Assembly (NCBI RefSeq): GCF_013116825.1
Contig: NZ_JABFNS010000065.1
Span: 1-47,654 of the forward strand
DNA: 47,654 nucleotides
Direction: 5' to 3'
Origin: Myxococcus xanthus
GTDB lineage: Bacteria; Myxococcota; Myxococcia; Myxococcales; Myxococcaceae
The notes under the pieces were generated by a model. It saw nothing but the letters and a program-made list of their open reading frames with translations, was not told the DNA's origin and did not search any database. This document shows, piece after piece, positions 34,429 through 42,797 of this stretch. Each line of letters begins with the position of its first letter. Positions within the stretch are counted from its first letter, which is position 1. Made by a program: the position numbers and the translations under genes.

Positions 34429-37032
34429 ATGGCCATCCGCTACGCGCTACCCAACGGGCTTACCGTCGTCTTCGAGGAGCAGCACGCCGCCAAGGTCGCG
34501 GCCTTCCAGGTCTGGGTCAAGGCCGGGAGCGCCGATGAGCGGCCGGACCAGGCAGGACTGGCCCACCTGCACGAGCACATGCTCTTCAAGGGCACCGAGC
34601 GGCGCGGCCCCGGTGAGGTCGCCCGGGACGTGGAGTCCCATGGCGGCGAAATCAACGCCTGGACCTCCTACGACCAGACCGTCTACCACATCGTCATCGC
34701 CAGCCAGTTCGCCCGGATGGGCCTGGACATCCTGGGCGATGCGGTGCGCCGGTCGGCCTTCGACGCGGGCGAGCTGTCGCGCGAAATCGAGGTGGTGTGC
34801 GAGGAAATCAAGCGCAGCCAGGACACGCCGTCCCGCCGCGCCTCGCGTGACCTCTTCTCCACCGCCTACCAGGTGCACCCCTACCGGCTGCCCGTCATCG
34901 GCACCGACGAGAGCGTGCGCAGCTTCACGCGGGAGAAGGTGCTGGAGTTCTACCACCGCCACTACACACCCAAGAACCTGGTGCTGTCGGTGGCGGGAGA
35001 CTTGCGCGAGGCGGACCTGCGCGAGTGGGTGGACGACATCTTCGGCGGCGACTGGGGCCGGCCGTATGAGGGCCGGGTAGCGCGCGCCCCGGAGCCCGTG
35101 GCCACGGGCCGACGCATCCTGCTGCGCCCGGACGAGGTGAAGGAGGCCTACCTCCACCTGGCCTTCGGGATTCCCCAGGCGGACCACGAGGACGTGCCCG
35201 CGCTGGACGTGCTGGCGATGATTGCCGGCCAGGGGGACGCGTCCCGGCTGGTGCGCGAGGTGAAGCGCCGCCACAACCTGGTCAACGACATCCACACCTT
35301 CGCGTATACGCCCACGGACCCGGGCCTCTTCTCCGCGTCGCTGACGCTCCAGCCCGCCAACGCCGTCCGAGCGCTGGAGGAGACGGCGCGGGGGCTGGCC
35401 ACGCTGCGCGCCACGCCGGTGACGGCGGAGGAGCTGGCCACGGCCAAGGCGCTGGTGGAAGCGGAGGCCGTGTACCAGCGCGAGACGGTGCAGGGCGTGG
35501 CCCGGAAGATGGGCTTCTACCAGTCCGGCATGGGCAGCCTGGAGGCGGAGGCCCGCTACTACGAGGCCGTGCGCAACCTCACGCCCGAGCACCTGCGCGC
35601 CGCCGCCGAGCGCTACCTGCGCTTCGACCGCGCCGTCGTCACCGGCCTGCTGCCGGAGGGCACGCCGCTGACGGAGGCGCAGGTGCACGAGGTGCTGGAT
35701 GCCGTGGACCGCGCGCCCGCCGCGGCGCCGCCCGAGCGCAAGCCGCGCAAGGTGGCCGTGAGTGACTCGCCGGTGCGCATCCTGAAGGGCACGAGCGCTG
35801 GCCCCAGCGACATCATCACGGAGAAGCTGCCGTCGGGCGCGACGATTGTCGTGCGCGTGGAGCCCGCGGTGCCGCTGTTCGCCATCCGCGCCGCCTTCGC
35901 GGGCGGTCTGCGCTACGAGACGCCGGAGGACAACGGCATCACCACGCTGCTCACCCGCAGCATCACGCGGGGGACGCCGACGCACGACGCGGAGGAGGTC
36001 TCCGACCTCATCGACGCGTACGCGGGCAGCCTGGGTGGCCAGGGTGGGCGCAACTCGGTGGGCCTGCGCGGTGAGTTCCTGTCGCGCCACTTCGAGCCGG
36101 CCTTCCGCCTCTTCGCGGACTGCCTGCTCAATCCCTCGTTCCCGGAGGCCGAGGTCGCCCGCGAGCGCACGCTGCTGCTCCAGGACATCCTCACGCGCGA
36201 GGACAAGCCGTCCAGCGTGGCCTTCGACCTGTTCAGCAAGACCATCTACCGCACGCACCCCTACCGGATGCCCACCACGGGTGAGCAGGCGTCCGTGGAG
36301 AAGCTGACGCCGGAGCTGCTGCGCGCGTGGCACGCGGCGCACATGGACCCGTCGCAGCTGACGCTCAGCGTGGTGGGCGACGTGAAGGTGGACGAGGTGA
36401 TGGCCCTGGCGCGCGAGTACTTCGGCGCGTCGCGCGGCAAGGCGGCCCCGCCGCCGAAGGTGTCGCTGGAGGCGCCCCTGGAGGGGCCTCGCGAGGCGAA
36501 GAAGGTGCTGGCGCGGGCCCAGGCGCACCTGGTGCTCGGCTTCCCGGGCATCCGCGTGGGCGACCCGCAGCAGCACGCGCTGGAGGTGCTCTCCACGGTG
36601 CTGTCCGGCCAGGGCGGGCGGCTCTTCGTGGAGCTGCGGGACAAGCGCTCCATGGCGTACAGCGTCAGCTCGTTCGCCATCGAAGGCGTGGATCCGGGCT
36701 ACTTCGCCACGTACATGGGCACCAGCCCGGAGAAGGTGGACGCGGCGCTGGCCGGCATCCGCGCGGAGCTGGAGCGCGTGCGCGACGAGCCCATCCCCGC
36801 CGAGGAGCTGGCGCGCGCCAAGCAGCACCTCATCGGCACGCACGAGATTGGCCTGCAGCGCAACGGCTCGCGCGCGGCGCTGCTGGCGCTGGACACCTGC
36901 TACGGCCTGGGCCTGGAGAACTTCCTCCACTACGCGGACCACGTCGCCAAGGTGACGGCGGACGACGTGCGCGAGGTGGCGCGCAAAATCATCGACTTCG
37001 ACCGCAGCGCGCTGGCTGTCGTCGGTCCGTAG
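34429..37032 (+). CDS. M16 zinc peptidase, fused double-domain form
   Basis: 867 residues from the ATG at 34429 (GAAG upstream); a GTG at 34408 is an alternative start. First half: M16 active domain with inverted zinc motif HLHEH (H46, E49, H50), third ligand in VVCEEIKRS (about E126), and NAWTSYDQTVYH. Second half (from about 455) repeats the fold (GGLRYETPEDNGITTLLTRS, RLFVELRDKRSMAYSVSS) but without HxxEH, as in inactive beta-type subunits. Both halves are one chain, like pitrilysin-type or fused processing peptidases. No signal peptide is seen, so a cytoplasmic location is likely unless exported by another route. It degrades or processes small peptides; substrates unknown. Confidence 0.93.
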   Translation: MAIRYALPNGLTVVFEEQHAAKVAAFQVWVKAGSADERPDQAGLAHLHEHMLFKGTERRGPGEVARDVESHGGEINAWTSYDQTVYHIVIASQFARMGLDILGDAVRRSAFDAGELSREIEVVCEEIKRSQDTPSRRASRDLFSTAYQVHPYRLPVIGTDESVRSFTREKVLEFYHRHYTPKNLVLSVAGDLREADLREWVDDIFGGDWGRPYEGRVARAPEPVATGRRILLRPDEVKEAYLHLAFGIPQADHEDVPALDVLAMIAGQGDASRLVREVKRRHNLVNDIHTFAYTPTDPGLFSASLTLQPANAVRALEETARGLATLRATPVTAEELATAKALVEAEAVYQRETVQGVARKMGFYQSGMGSLEAEARYYEAVRNLTPEHLRAAAERYLRFDRAVVTGLLPEGTPLTEAQVHEVLDAVDRAPAAAPPERKPRKVAVSDSPVRILKGTSAGPSDIITEKLPSGATIVVRVEPAVPLFAIRAAFAGGLRYETPEDNGITTLLTRSITRGTPTHDAEEVSDLIDAYAGSLGGQGGRNSVGLRGEFLSRHFEPAFRLFADCLLNPSFPEAEVARERTLLLQDILTREDKPSSVAFDLFSKTIYRTHPYRMPTTGEQASVEKLTPELLRAWHAAHMDPSQLTLSVVGDVKVDEVMALAREYFGASRGKAAPPPKVSLEAPLEGPREAKKVLARAQAHLVLGFPGIRVGDPQQHALEVLSTVLSGQGGRLFVELRDKRSMAYSVSSFAIEGVDPGYFATYMGTSPEKVDAALAGIRAELERVRDEPIPAEELARAKQHLIGTHEIGLQRNGSRAALLALDTCYGLGLENFLHYADHVAKVTADDVREVARKIIDFDRSALAVVGP

Positions 37033-37043
37033 CGACGCGGTGC

Positions 37044-37088
37044 CCCTCGGGAGGACACGCCGCCCCTAGAGGGCGGTGCTCCCGAGGG
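37044..37088. terminator. Bidirectional terminator-like stacked hairpin
   Basis: Outer arms CCCTCGGGAG (37044-37053) and CTCCCGAGGG (37079-37088), 10 bp; inner arms CCGCCC (37060-37065) and GGGCGG (37071-37076) with a 5-base loop that holds the stop codon of the minus-strand lipoprotein. Between convergent genes. No U tract. Confidence 0.6.
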
Positions 37089-37977
37089 CGCCTTCGATGG
37101 CTTCGAGCAGGGGCTGTGCCGGAGCGCCCGGAAGCGTCGTGCAGCCCCGCGCCAGCTCCCGCTTCATCCGCAGCCGGTCCGGGTGTGAGCGCGCCTCTCC
37201 GGCCAGCGCCTCCGGGTCCACCGGCGTGGCCAGCAGCGTCGCGCAGGTGCGGAAGGTCTCCAGCCGGTCCAGGTCCTCTTCTTCCAGCGTGACGGGCGTA
37301 CCATCCAGCGCCAGTCCGACGAAGGACAGCCGCCGAATCTCGTCCGCCGTCAGCACCAGCGCCCCGTTGAGGGTGAGCCGGGGCGGAGGCTGCGGGCCCG
37401 GTCCTCCCGCCAGCTCCACCACGCCGTCCACGGGTTTGGGCAGGCAGGGCACCTCTCGCAAGGACAGCAGCTCATCTGTCTTGCGCGTCTCCCGCGTCTC
37501 GCCGCTGCGGGAGAGCTGAACAATGCCAGCCACCACCGCGGGCACACCGGCGATGAGCAGCCCCAACCCCCACCCCGTGGCGACGTCGCGGCTGGAAGCG
37601 CCGTAACGGCCCTGCTCATCGATGGCGGAGCGGTTCGGCGTGTCCGAGAAAAGCGTGCGCCCCACCAGCAGCGTCCCGCCCAGCACCGTGAGAAGGCCTC
37701 CGGTGCTCACCGCCGCCGCCGCGCCCGTGTTGCTGTGCGTGGAGATGATGTCCTCCGCGTACTCCCCATGCTGCTCGGTGCGGCAGATGTCCGACGAGGA
37801 GAACGCCAGCGTGAGCTGGGGCCACTGCACCTGCGTCGTGGCGAAGGGGATGCGCTCGTTCAGCGCCTTCTCCTGGGAGTAGGTCCGCAAGAGCGGCCCG
37901 CGCTCCGTCCTCCGCTCCACGTCCAGCGGCGCGCACCCCACCGCCATCACCAACACCGCCGCCCCCAGACGCTTCAT
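37066..37977 (-). CDS. Lipoprotein with two further hydrophobic segments
   Basis: 303 residues from the ATG at 37977, which overlaps the stop of the upstream small lipoprotein by 4 bases and begins a lipobox signal (MKRLGAAVLVMAVGC, C15). Two hydrophobic segments follow (about residues 85-110, GGLLTVLGGTLLVGRTLF; and about 133-150, WGLGLLIAGVPAVVAGIV), giving a probable hairpin in the membrane. The rest is soluble, with a C-terminal Cys-containing helical part. No family is recognised. It is coupled to the Cys-rich lipoprotein gene upstream and ends in a hairpin shared with the M16 gene. Confidence 0.78.
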   Translation of the reverse strand: MKRLGAAVLVMAVGCAPLDVERRTERGPLLRTYSQEKALNERIPFATTQVQWPQLTLAFSSSDICRTEQHGEYAEDIISTHSNTGAAAAVSTGGLLTVLGGTLLVGRTLFSDTPNRSAIDEQGRYGASSRDVATGWGLGLLIAGVPAVVAGIVQLSRSGETRETRKTDELLSLREVPCLPKPVDGVVELAGGPGPQPPPRLTLNGALVLTADEIRRLSFVGLALDGTPVTLEEEDLDRLETFRTCATLLATPVDPEALAGEARSHPDRLRMKRELARGCTTLPGAPAQPLLEAIEGALGSTAL

Positions 37978-38339
37978 GGTTGGCCCTCCCGGAAGAAGCC
38001 TGCGACGTCCGGGCACTCGGTGAGAAACCGCGTCGCGTCCGCACAGGTCGGGGGGTGGTCCGTGGACATGCCCCAGCTGAGCAGAGGCTCGCGGCACTCC
38101 AGGACGCGCTCCCGCGAAGGAGATGCGAAGGCAAAGGCGTCGCCCTCGCAGCCCGTCCGCTGGAGGAGGGTGGCCTCGCAGCCCAGCCCCAGGTCAAGCT
38201 GCACCGCCACGCCGGGACAGGCTACCGCCGACCGGCAAAGCCGGACGACGACATCCCGACAGACCGCGGCATCCGGCGCGTCCGGACCCGAGCAGGCAGT
38301 CAGGCCAATCAGGGGCCACCAGCGAATGAGGCGTCTCAC
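37974..38339 (-). CDS. Small Cys-rich lipoprotein
   Basis: 121 residues. Signal MRRLIRWWPLIGLTAC with the lipid Cys C16. Eight further Cys (27, 35, 41, 54, 64, 82, 99, 109) are evenly spread, enough for four disulfides in a compact external domain. Spacings such as CRDVVVRLCRSAVAC resemble other small Cys-rich myxobacterial lipoproteins of unknown role. It overlaps the next gene (303-residue lipoprotein) by 4 bases. It is divergent from prmA across 40 bases. No function assigned. Confidence 0.75.
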   Translation of the reverse strand: MRRLIRWWPLIGLTACSGPDAPDAAVCRDVVVRLCRSAVACPGVAVQLDLGLGCEATLLQRTGCEGDAFAFASPSRERVLECREPLLSWGMSTDHPPTCADATRFLTECPDVAGFFREGQP

Positions 38340-38379
38340 GGCGCTTCCACGCTAGCCACGCTGGGATTAAAGGGCCCGC

Positions 38380-39246
38380 ATGTCCCAGACCTATCTGTCA
38401 CTCACAGTGGAGTTGCCCGAGGAAGCGTCCGAGGCCGTACAGGACCTCCTCCACGAGTCGGGCGCGCTGGGCCTCGAAGTGCGGGACCGCGAAGCGCCCC
38501 TCATGCCGGGCGTGCGCGGACCGAACCCTGGCGAGGCCATCATCATCGGCTACTTCGACGAGCGCGACACGGCCGAGTCCGCCCGTGACGAGGTGGCCGC
38601 GTCCTTCCCCGAGGCGAAGCTCACATTGGATGAGCAGCCCCAGCAGGACTGGAGCAACGAGTGGAAGTCGCTCATCAAGTCCGTGCATGTGGGCAGGTTG
38701 TGGGTCGGTCCTCCATGGGACAAGGCGAACGCACCCGCGGGCACCGTGCAGCTCGTGATTGAGCCGAAGATGGCCTTTGGCACCGGCGACCACCCGACGA
38801 CGTCCCTGTGCCTGGCCGCGGTGGACGCGTACATGGCCGAACACCCGGGCGCCTCGGTCCTGGACGTGGGCACCGGCACGGGCGTGCTGGCCATCGCCGC
38901 GAAGAAGCTGGGCGCGGGCCGGACCGTGGCCACCGACAACGACCCCATCTCCGTGGAGCTGGCGCAGGAGAACCAGACGGAGAACGGCACGCCGGACATC
39001 GAGGTCTCCGGCAAGGAGCTGACCCAGGTGGAGGGCACCTTCGACCTGGTGCTCGCCAACATCCTGGCCAACACGCTCATCGAGCTGGCCCCGCTGATTG
39101 TGGCGAAGACGAAGGACCGGCTCGTGCTGGCCGGCGTGCTCTCCCACCAGCGCGCGGACGTGGAAGCCGCCTACCGCAACCTGGGCCTCACCGTGCTGAC
39201 CGGCGCCACCCAGGGCGAATGGGTGCGCATCGACCTGCAGCGCTGA
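38380..39246 (+). CDS. prmA: PrmA, ribosomal protein L11 methyltransferase
   Basis: 288 residues. An N-terminal substrate-recognition domain (SLTVELPEEASEAVQDLLHE, QDWSNEWKSLIKSVHVG), the linker, then a class I SAM methyltransferase: FGTGDHPTTSLCLAAV, motif I DVGTGTGVLAIAAKKLG (from D162), TDNDPISVELAQEN and LVLANILANTLIELAP. All are PrmA signatures. It trimethylates ribosomal protein L11. The length is normal. A 12-bp hairpin ends the gene. Confidence 0.96.
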   Translation: MSQTYLSLTVELPEEASEAVQDLLHESGALGLEVRDREAPLMPGVRGPNPGEAIIIGYFDERDTAESARDEVAASFPEAKLTLDEQPQQDWSNEWKSLIKSVHVGRLWVGPPWDKANAPAGTVQLVIEPKMAFGTGDHPTTSLCLAAVDAYMAEHPGASVLDVGTGTGVLAIAAKKLGAGRTVATDNDPISVELAQENQTENGTPDIEVSGKELTQVEGTFDLVLANILANTLIELAPLIVAKTKDRLVLAGVLSHQRADVEAAYRNLGLTVLTGATQGEWVRIDLQR

Positions 39247-39255
39247 AGTGCGTGG

Positions 39256-39288
39256 CGCCGTCCCCGTGAGGAATGCACGGGGACGGCG
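39256..39288. terminator. Bidirectional terminator-like hairpin after prmA
   Basis: CGCCGTCCCCGT (39256-39267) and ACGGGGACGGCG (39277-39288): a perfect 12-bp stem with a 9-base loop, 10 bases after the prmA stop and facing the convergent YdjM-like gene. No U tract. Confidence 0.65.
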
Positions 39289-39378
39289 GCCCTGGGGTGC
39301 CAGGCATCGCTCGCAGGCGCCTGCCTTGACACCGGCCCCACCTCCCGCCCGGCATCGCGAGCAGCGGAGGACATGCCC

Positions 39379-40500
39379 TTACGGCCGTTCGACCCGGACG
39401 GGGCGCAGCGCACCATCCAGCACCACCACCGCCGTGCCCAAGCCGCCGCTCTGCATCCGGGAGTAACGGACGTCGCGGATGGTGACGCGCCATCCATCGG
39501 CGCGCTCATCCACCTGATACGTGGGCAGGCGCAGCCAGTTGGCCAGCCCTCGAATCTGCGGCGCCGACAGCGCGGCCTGGATGACAGGCCCGGGCTGGGC
39601 TTCACGCGGCACGCTGGCGTCACTGATGCGGAAGCGGCCCGCGTCGTCCGCCAGGAAGTCGGCTCGGACGAAGTGGTAGCGGTCCGGCCCCAAGGCGATG
39701 ATGTCCCGCACGAAGGGGTTGGCCGGCAGCGGTCCCGCGATGGCGCGCTCCACGGGGAGGTTCTGCGAGCGAAGCCATTCCAGCGCACGCGGCGCGGCCA
39801 CCTGCGAGCCCAGGAAGATGGCTCCCAGGTAGAGCAACAGGCCCACGCCGCAGACCCGGGCCACACGCTGCGCGGAGAGGACGTGGGTCCCACGCAGCCG
39901 CAACCAGAGGATGGCGACCACGCCCGCGGCCCACATCACCTTCGCGGGCCACGGGACGAACGCGGGAACCATGATGAGCGCGGTGGAGGCCACGCCGAGC
40001 ACCACCCACCCCGCGGCGGACCTGCGCGTGCGCGCATCCGCCATGATGACGGCGGCGCCCGCGAGCAGCCACACCCACGGGTCGATGATGAAGAGCGCGT
40101 CGCCGTAGAACCACGTCCCGTCAAAGGGCATCAGCAGCCGGACGCCATACGTGTTGAGCCAGTCCAGCGCGGGGTGGCTCAGCACCGACAACGTGGACAG
40201 CATCAGCAACGGTCCGAAGCGAGCCGGCGGCAGGTCCGGATGCTTGCGCCTTCGAACGTACCGGTCCCAGAACAGCATCAACCCGGTGAGGACGAAGGGC
40301 CACAGGGCCAGGGCGAGCACCCCGTGCGTCCAGCCCCGGCGCCAGTAGAGCGACGCATCCGAGCCCGCCAGGGTGACGAGGCCATCGACATCCGGCAGGT
40401 TGGCGCCGATGACGAGCGTCGCGGTGGCCAGCGGCGTGGTGCGCTTCAGCCCCGCCTCCGCCATCCACGCACCGACGAGCGAGTGAGCCAGATTGTCCAT
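39379..40500 (-). CDS. YdjM-like membrane-bound putative metal-dependent hydrolase
   Basis: 373 residues. The N-terminal half matches the YdjM/DUF457 family: MDNLAHSLVGAWMAEAGL, NLPDVDGLV, WRRGWTHGVLALALWP and LSHPALDWLNTYGVRLLMPF, with His/Asp residues suited to metal binding within a membrane context. About four TM helices follow in the middle. The C-terminal roughly 150 residues (from SQVAAPRALEWLRSQN) form a soluble domain with strands, seen in other longer members. Function is not established; some family members are annotated as LexA-regulated inner-membrane hydrolases. It is divergent from the AraC gene. Confidence 0.88.
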   Translation of the reverse strand: MDNLAHSLVGAWMAEAGLKRTTPLATATLVIGANLPDVDGLVTLAGSDASLYWRRGWTHGVLALALWPFVLTGLMLFWDRYVRRRKHPDLPPARFGPLLMLSTLSVLSHPALDWLNTYGVRLLMPFDGTWFYGDALFIIDPWVWLLAGAAVIMADARTRRSAAGWVVLGVASTALIMVPAFVPWPAKVMWAAGVVAILWLRLRGTHVLSAQRVARVCGVGLLLYLGAIFLGSQVAAPRALEWLRSQNLPVERAIAGPLPANPFVRDIIALGPDRYHFVRADFLADDAGRFRISDASVPREAQPGPVIQAALSAPQIRGLANWLRLPTYQVDERADGWRVTIRDVRYSRMQSGGLGTAVVVLDGALRPVRVERP

Positions 40501-40586
40501 GCCCCCACTCTAGGCATGCCCGCACCGCCCAGCGCCTCTCCAGGGTGGTGGGCCCCGCGCTTGAGACACGGTAGCGTCGCGCCCGC

Positions 40587-41633
40587 GTGGAGATGCAGCC
40601 CCCTTCCCGGCCACCAACCGACGTCCGCTCCCAGCTCGTGGGGCCGATGCTCGCCTACCTGCGCGCGACGGGGCGCGACCCGTCCCCGCTGGTGGAGCGC
40701 TTCGGGCTGCCCGCCAACGCGAGCGCGCTGCCCGAAGTCACCCTCCCGCTGGCCACCCTGCACGCCTTCCTCGACGCGGCCGAGGCCCTGTCCGGAGACG
40801 CCTTCCTCGGCTTGCACGTGGCGCAGCGAGTCCCGCGCGGAAACTACGGACTGGTGGAGTACATCGCCCGGGCCTCCCCCACCGTCCGCGACACCTTCCG
40901 CGCGCTGGCCCGGTACCTGGCGCTGCTGGAGCCCGCCTGGCGCGCCTCCTTCCAGGACGCACCGGACGGCAGCGGCACCTTCGTCTACGGCATCCCCGGC
41001 GAGCCCCTCGCCTACGGCCGCCACGCCAGCGAGTTCGGGCTGGCCCTCTTCGTCCATGTCGGGCGCCAGCTCACCGAACACCCGTGGAATCCGCGCCACG
41101 TCTCCTTCGCCCACCCCGCCCCCGCGGACCTCCGCCCGCTCGAGCAGCACTTTGGTGTCACCCCGGCGTTCGACGCGGGCCGCAACGCCCTGACGCTGGA
41201 CGCGGCCACGCTGGCGCTGCGCGTGGTGGACGCGGACCCCGTCCTCCTGTCCGTCCTGGAGCGGGCCGCAGGCACCCCCGCCGCCGAGCCACCGGCGGCG
41301 CCCCCCACGCCCCCCTTCCTGCAACAGGTCCGCGACGCCCTCCGCGACGCCCTGCGCGACGGAGCCCCGCAGATGGGCGACGTGGCCCGGCAACTCCACG
41401 TCAGCCCCCGCACCCTCCAGCGCCGGCTCGCCGAGCACGCCACGTCCTTCCAGGACGAGGTCGACGCAGTGCGCCGCAAGCTGGCCTTCGACTACCTGAG
41501 GGACGCGCACCTGGGGGTCAGTGAGGTGGCCTTCCTTCTGGGGTACTCGGAGCTGAGCACCTTCGACCGCGCCTTCAAGCGGTGGACGGGCATGACGCCC
41601 CGCGTCTGGCGGGAAAGGCCGGAAGCGGGCTGA
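40587..41633 (+). CDS. AraC-family transcriptional regulator
   Basis: 348 residues from the GTG at 40587; an ATG two codons later (40593) is an equally good start. The N-terminal ligand or dimerisation domain is of the Arabinose_bd (PF12625) type: MLAYLRATGRDPSPLVERFG, LHAFLDAAEALSGDAFLGLH, VPRGNYGLVEYIARASPTVR. The C-terminal two-helix-turn-helix AraC domain has MGDVARQLHVSPRTLQRRLA and LGVSEVAFLLGYSELSTFDRAFKRWTGMTP, complete. It may control itself, the divergent YdjM-like gene, or the following DUF962 genes (108 bases downstream). The ligand, possibly a fatty acid or small organic acid, cannot be told. Confidence 0.94.
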   Translation: MEMQPPSRPPTDVRSQLVGPMLAYLRATGRDPSPLVERFGLPANASALPEVTLPLATLHAFLDAAEALSGDAFLGLHVAQRVPRGNYGLVEYIARASPTVRDTFRALARYLALLEPAWRASFQDAPDGSGTFVYGIPGEPLAYGRHASEFGLALFVHVGRQLTEHPWNPRHVSFAHPAPADLRPLEQHFGVTPAFDAGRNALTLDAATLALRVVDADPVLLSVLERAAGTPAAEPPAAPPTPPFLQQVRDALRDALRDGAPQMGDVARQLHVSPRTLQRRLAEHATSFQDEVDAVRRKLAFDYLRDAHLGVSEVAFLLGYSELSTFDRAFKRWTGMTPRVWRERPEAG

Positions 41634-41740
41634 GCCCGGATGGCGTGCGCTGCCAGGAGATTGGCGCCCGCGGCCAGGAAACCCGGCGCCACTTCCCCTA
41701 CGCTGCGGAGCATCCACACCCCTTCGCTTCCGGAGGACGC

Positions 41741-42232
41741 ATGCTCAAGCCCCATGTCGTCGCCCTCTTCGACGAGTACTACTCCTCGCATCAGCACCCG
41801 ACGAACCGGCTGACGCACAAAATCGCCATCCCGCTCATCGTGCTCCACATCGTCGCGATGCTGGACTGGGTGCACCTGCTGGCGGTGCCCGCGATTCCCG
41901 GCGGCTCGCTGACGCTGGGCATGGTGGTGTTGGCCCTGGCTGCCGTCTGGTACCTGCGCGCCGACGTGAAGCTGGGCATCATCGTGGTGCTCTTCATGGC
42001 CGCGTGCTTCCCGGTGGGCCGGCTGATGCCCACGTGGAGCGTGGTGGTCATGGCCGCGTTCGCGTGGCTGGTGCAACTGGCCGGACACAGCGTGTGGGAG
42101 AAGAAGTCGCCTTCCTTCCTCACCAACCTGGTGCACGCGCTGGTGGGCCCGCTCTTCTTCGTCGCGGTGCTCCTGGGCGACTACGTCCTCAAGCCGCAGC
42201 AGCAGGCCGCCACCACGCCGGTCCGCGCGTAG
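41741..42232 (+). CDS. Mpo1-like (DUF962) membrane protein, copy A
   Basis: 163 residues from the ATG at 41741, with CGGAGGA as ribosome site; the open frame upstream overlaps the AraC gene. Four TM helices. Conserved DUF962 motifs: FDEYYSSHQHPTNRLTHKIAIP (His residues of the first motif) and QLAGHSVWEKKSPSF (GHxxxEK of the second). In yeast, Mpo1 is an Fe(II)-dependent dioxygenase that shortens 2-hydroxy fatty acids by one carbon (alpha-oxidation). All His and Glu-Lys landmarks are kept, so activity is plausible. It is followed after 9 bases by a second copy. Confidence 0.87.
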   Translation: MLKPHVVALFDEYYSSHQHPTNRLTHKIAIPLIVLHIVAMLDWVHLLAVPAIPGGSLTLGMVVLALAAVWYLRADVKLGIIVVLFMAACFPVGRLMPTWSVVVMAAFAWLVQLAGHSVWEKKSPSFLTNLVHALVGPLFFVAVLLGDYVLKPQQQAATTPVRA

Positions 42233-42241
42233 TCCCACGCC

Positions 42242-42757
42242 ATGACGAGCTTCGCCGACAAGCTGCGCGTCTGGTTGCCCCTGCATGAGAACGGCGTCAG
42301 CCGCGCCGTGCACTTCGTGGGGGCCTACATGTTCATCTTCGCGTTGCTCGTCCCGCTCAGCCTCGTCCGGCTGCCCGTGGGTGACACAGTGCTCACGGCG
42401 GCGCACGTGCTGCTGCTCGCGGTGGTCCTCTACGCCGTCTCCCTGGAGTGGACGGCGGGGCTGCTGATGGCGCTGCCCCTGGCGCCCACGCTGCTCGCCG
42501 CGGAGGCCGTCGTCGCGAGGTTTCCTGTGGGCACCGCCGCCGCGGTGGCGGTGGGCGTCATGGCCGTGCGCTTCGCGCTCGTCGTCGGCGCGCACGTCGT
42601 CTTCGAGAAGAAGACGCATGGCCTGTCCCTGGGCGGCCCCCTGCTCTTCTTCATCGAGCCCGTGTACCTGCTCACCGTGGCCCTGTTCTCGCTGGGCATG
42701 AAGCAGACGCTGCGGGCCGAGGTGATGTCGGGCCCCGCCGTGTCACAGCCCGCCTGA
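42242..42757 (+). CDS. Mpo1-like (DUF962) membrane protein, copy B
   Basis: 171 residues, starting 9 bases after copy A. Four or five TM helices. It keeps a reduced motif set: LPLHENGVSRAVHFVGAYMF (two His at the spacing of copy A) and VVGAHVVFEKKTHGLSLGG (AHxxxEKK against GHxxxEKK in copy A), so it is a diverged paralog. The tandem arrangement suggests a heteromeric or sequential role in 2-hydroxy fatty-acid alpha-oxidation, which would suit a myxobacterium rich in odd and iso-branched fatty acids; that is inference. It ends in a hairpin shared with the convergent cyclase gene. Confidence 0.78.
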   Translation: MTSFADKLRVWLPLHENGVSRAVHFVGAYMFIFALLVPLSLVRLPVGDTVLTAAHVLLLAVVLYAVSLEWTAGLLMALPLAPTLLAAEAVVARFPVGTAAAVAVGVMAVRFALVVGAHVVFEKKTHGLSLGGPLLFFIEPVYLLTVALFSLGMKQTLRAEVMSGPAVSQPA

Positions 42758-42765
42758 GCACCCAA

Positions 42766-42797
42766 GCCGCGGCGAGGCGCTACGTGCCCGCCGCGGC
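42766..42797. terminator. Bidirectional terminator-like hairpin between DUF962 and cyclase genes
   Basis: GCCGCGGCG (42766-42774) and CGCCGCGGC (42789-42797), a 9-bp stem with a 14-base loop that contains the stop codon of the minus-strand cyclase (42780-42782). No U tract. Confidence 0.55.

Noticed and set aside
34447-36942. 831-codon minus-strand frame opposite the M16 peptidase
   Set aside because: Antisense composition; the plus strand has the HxxEH zinc motif.
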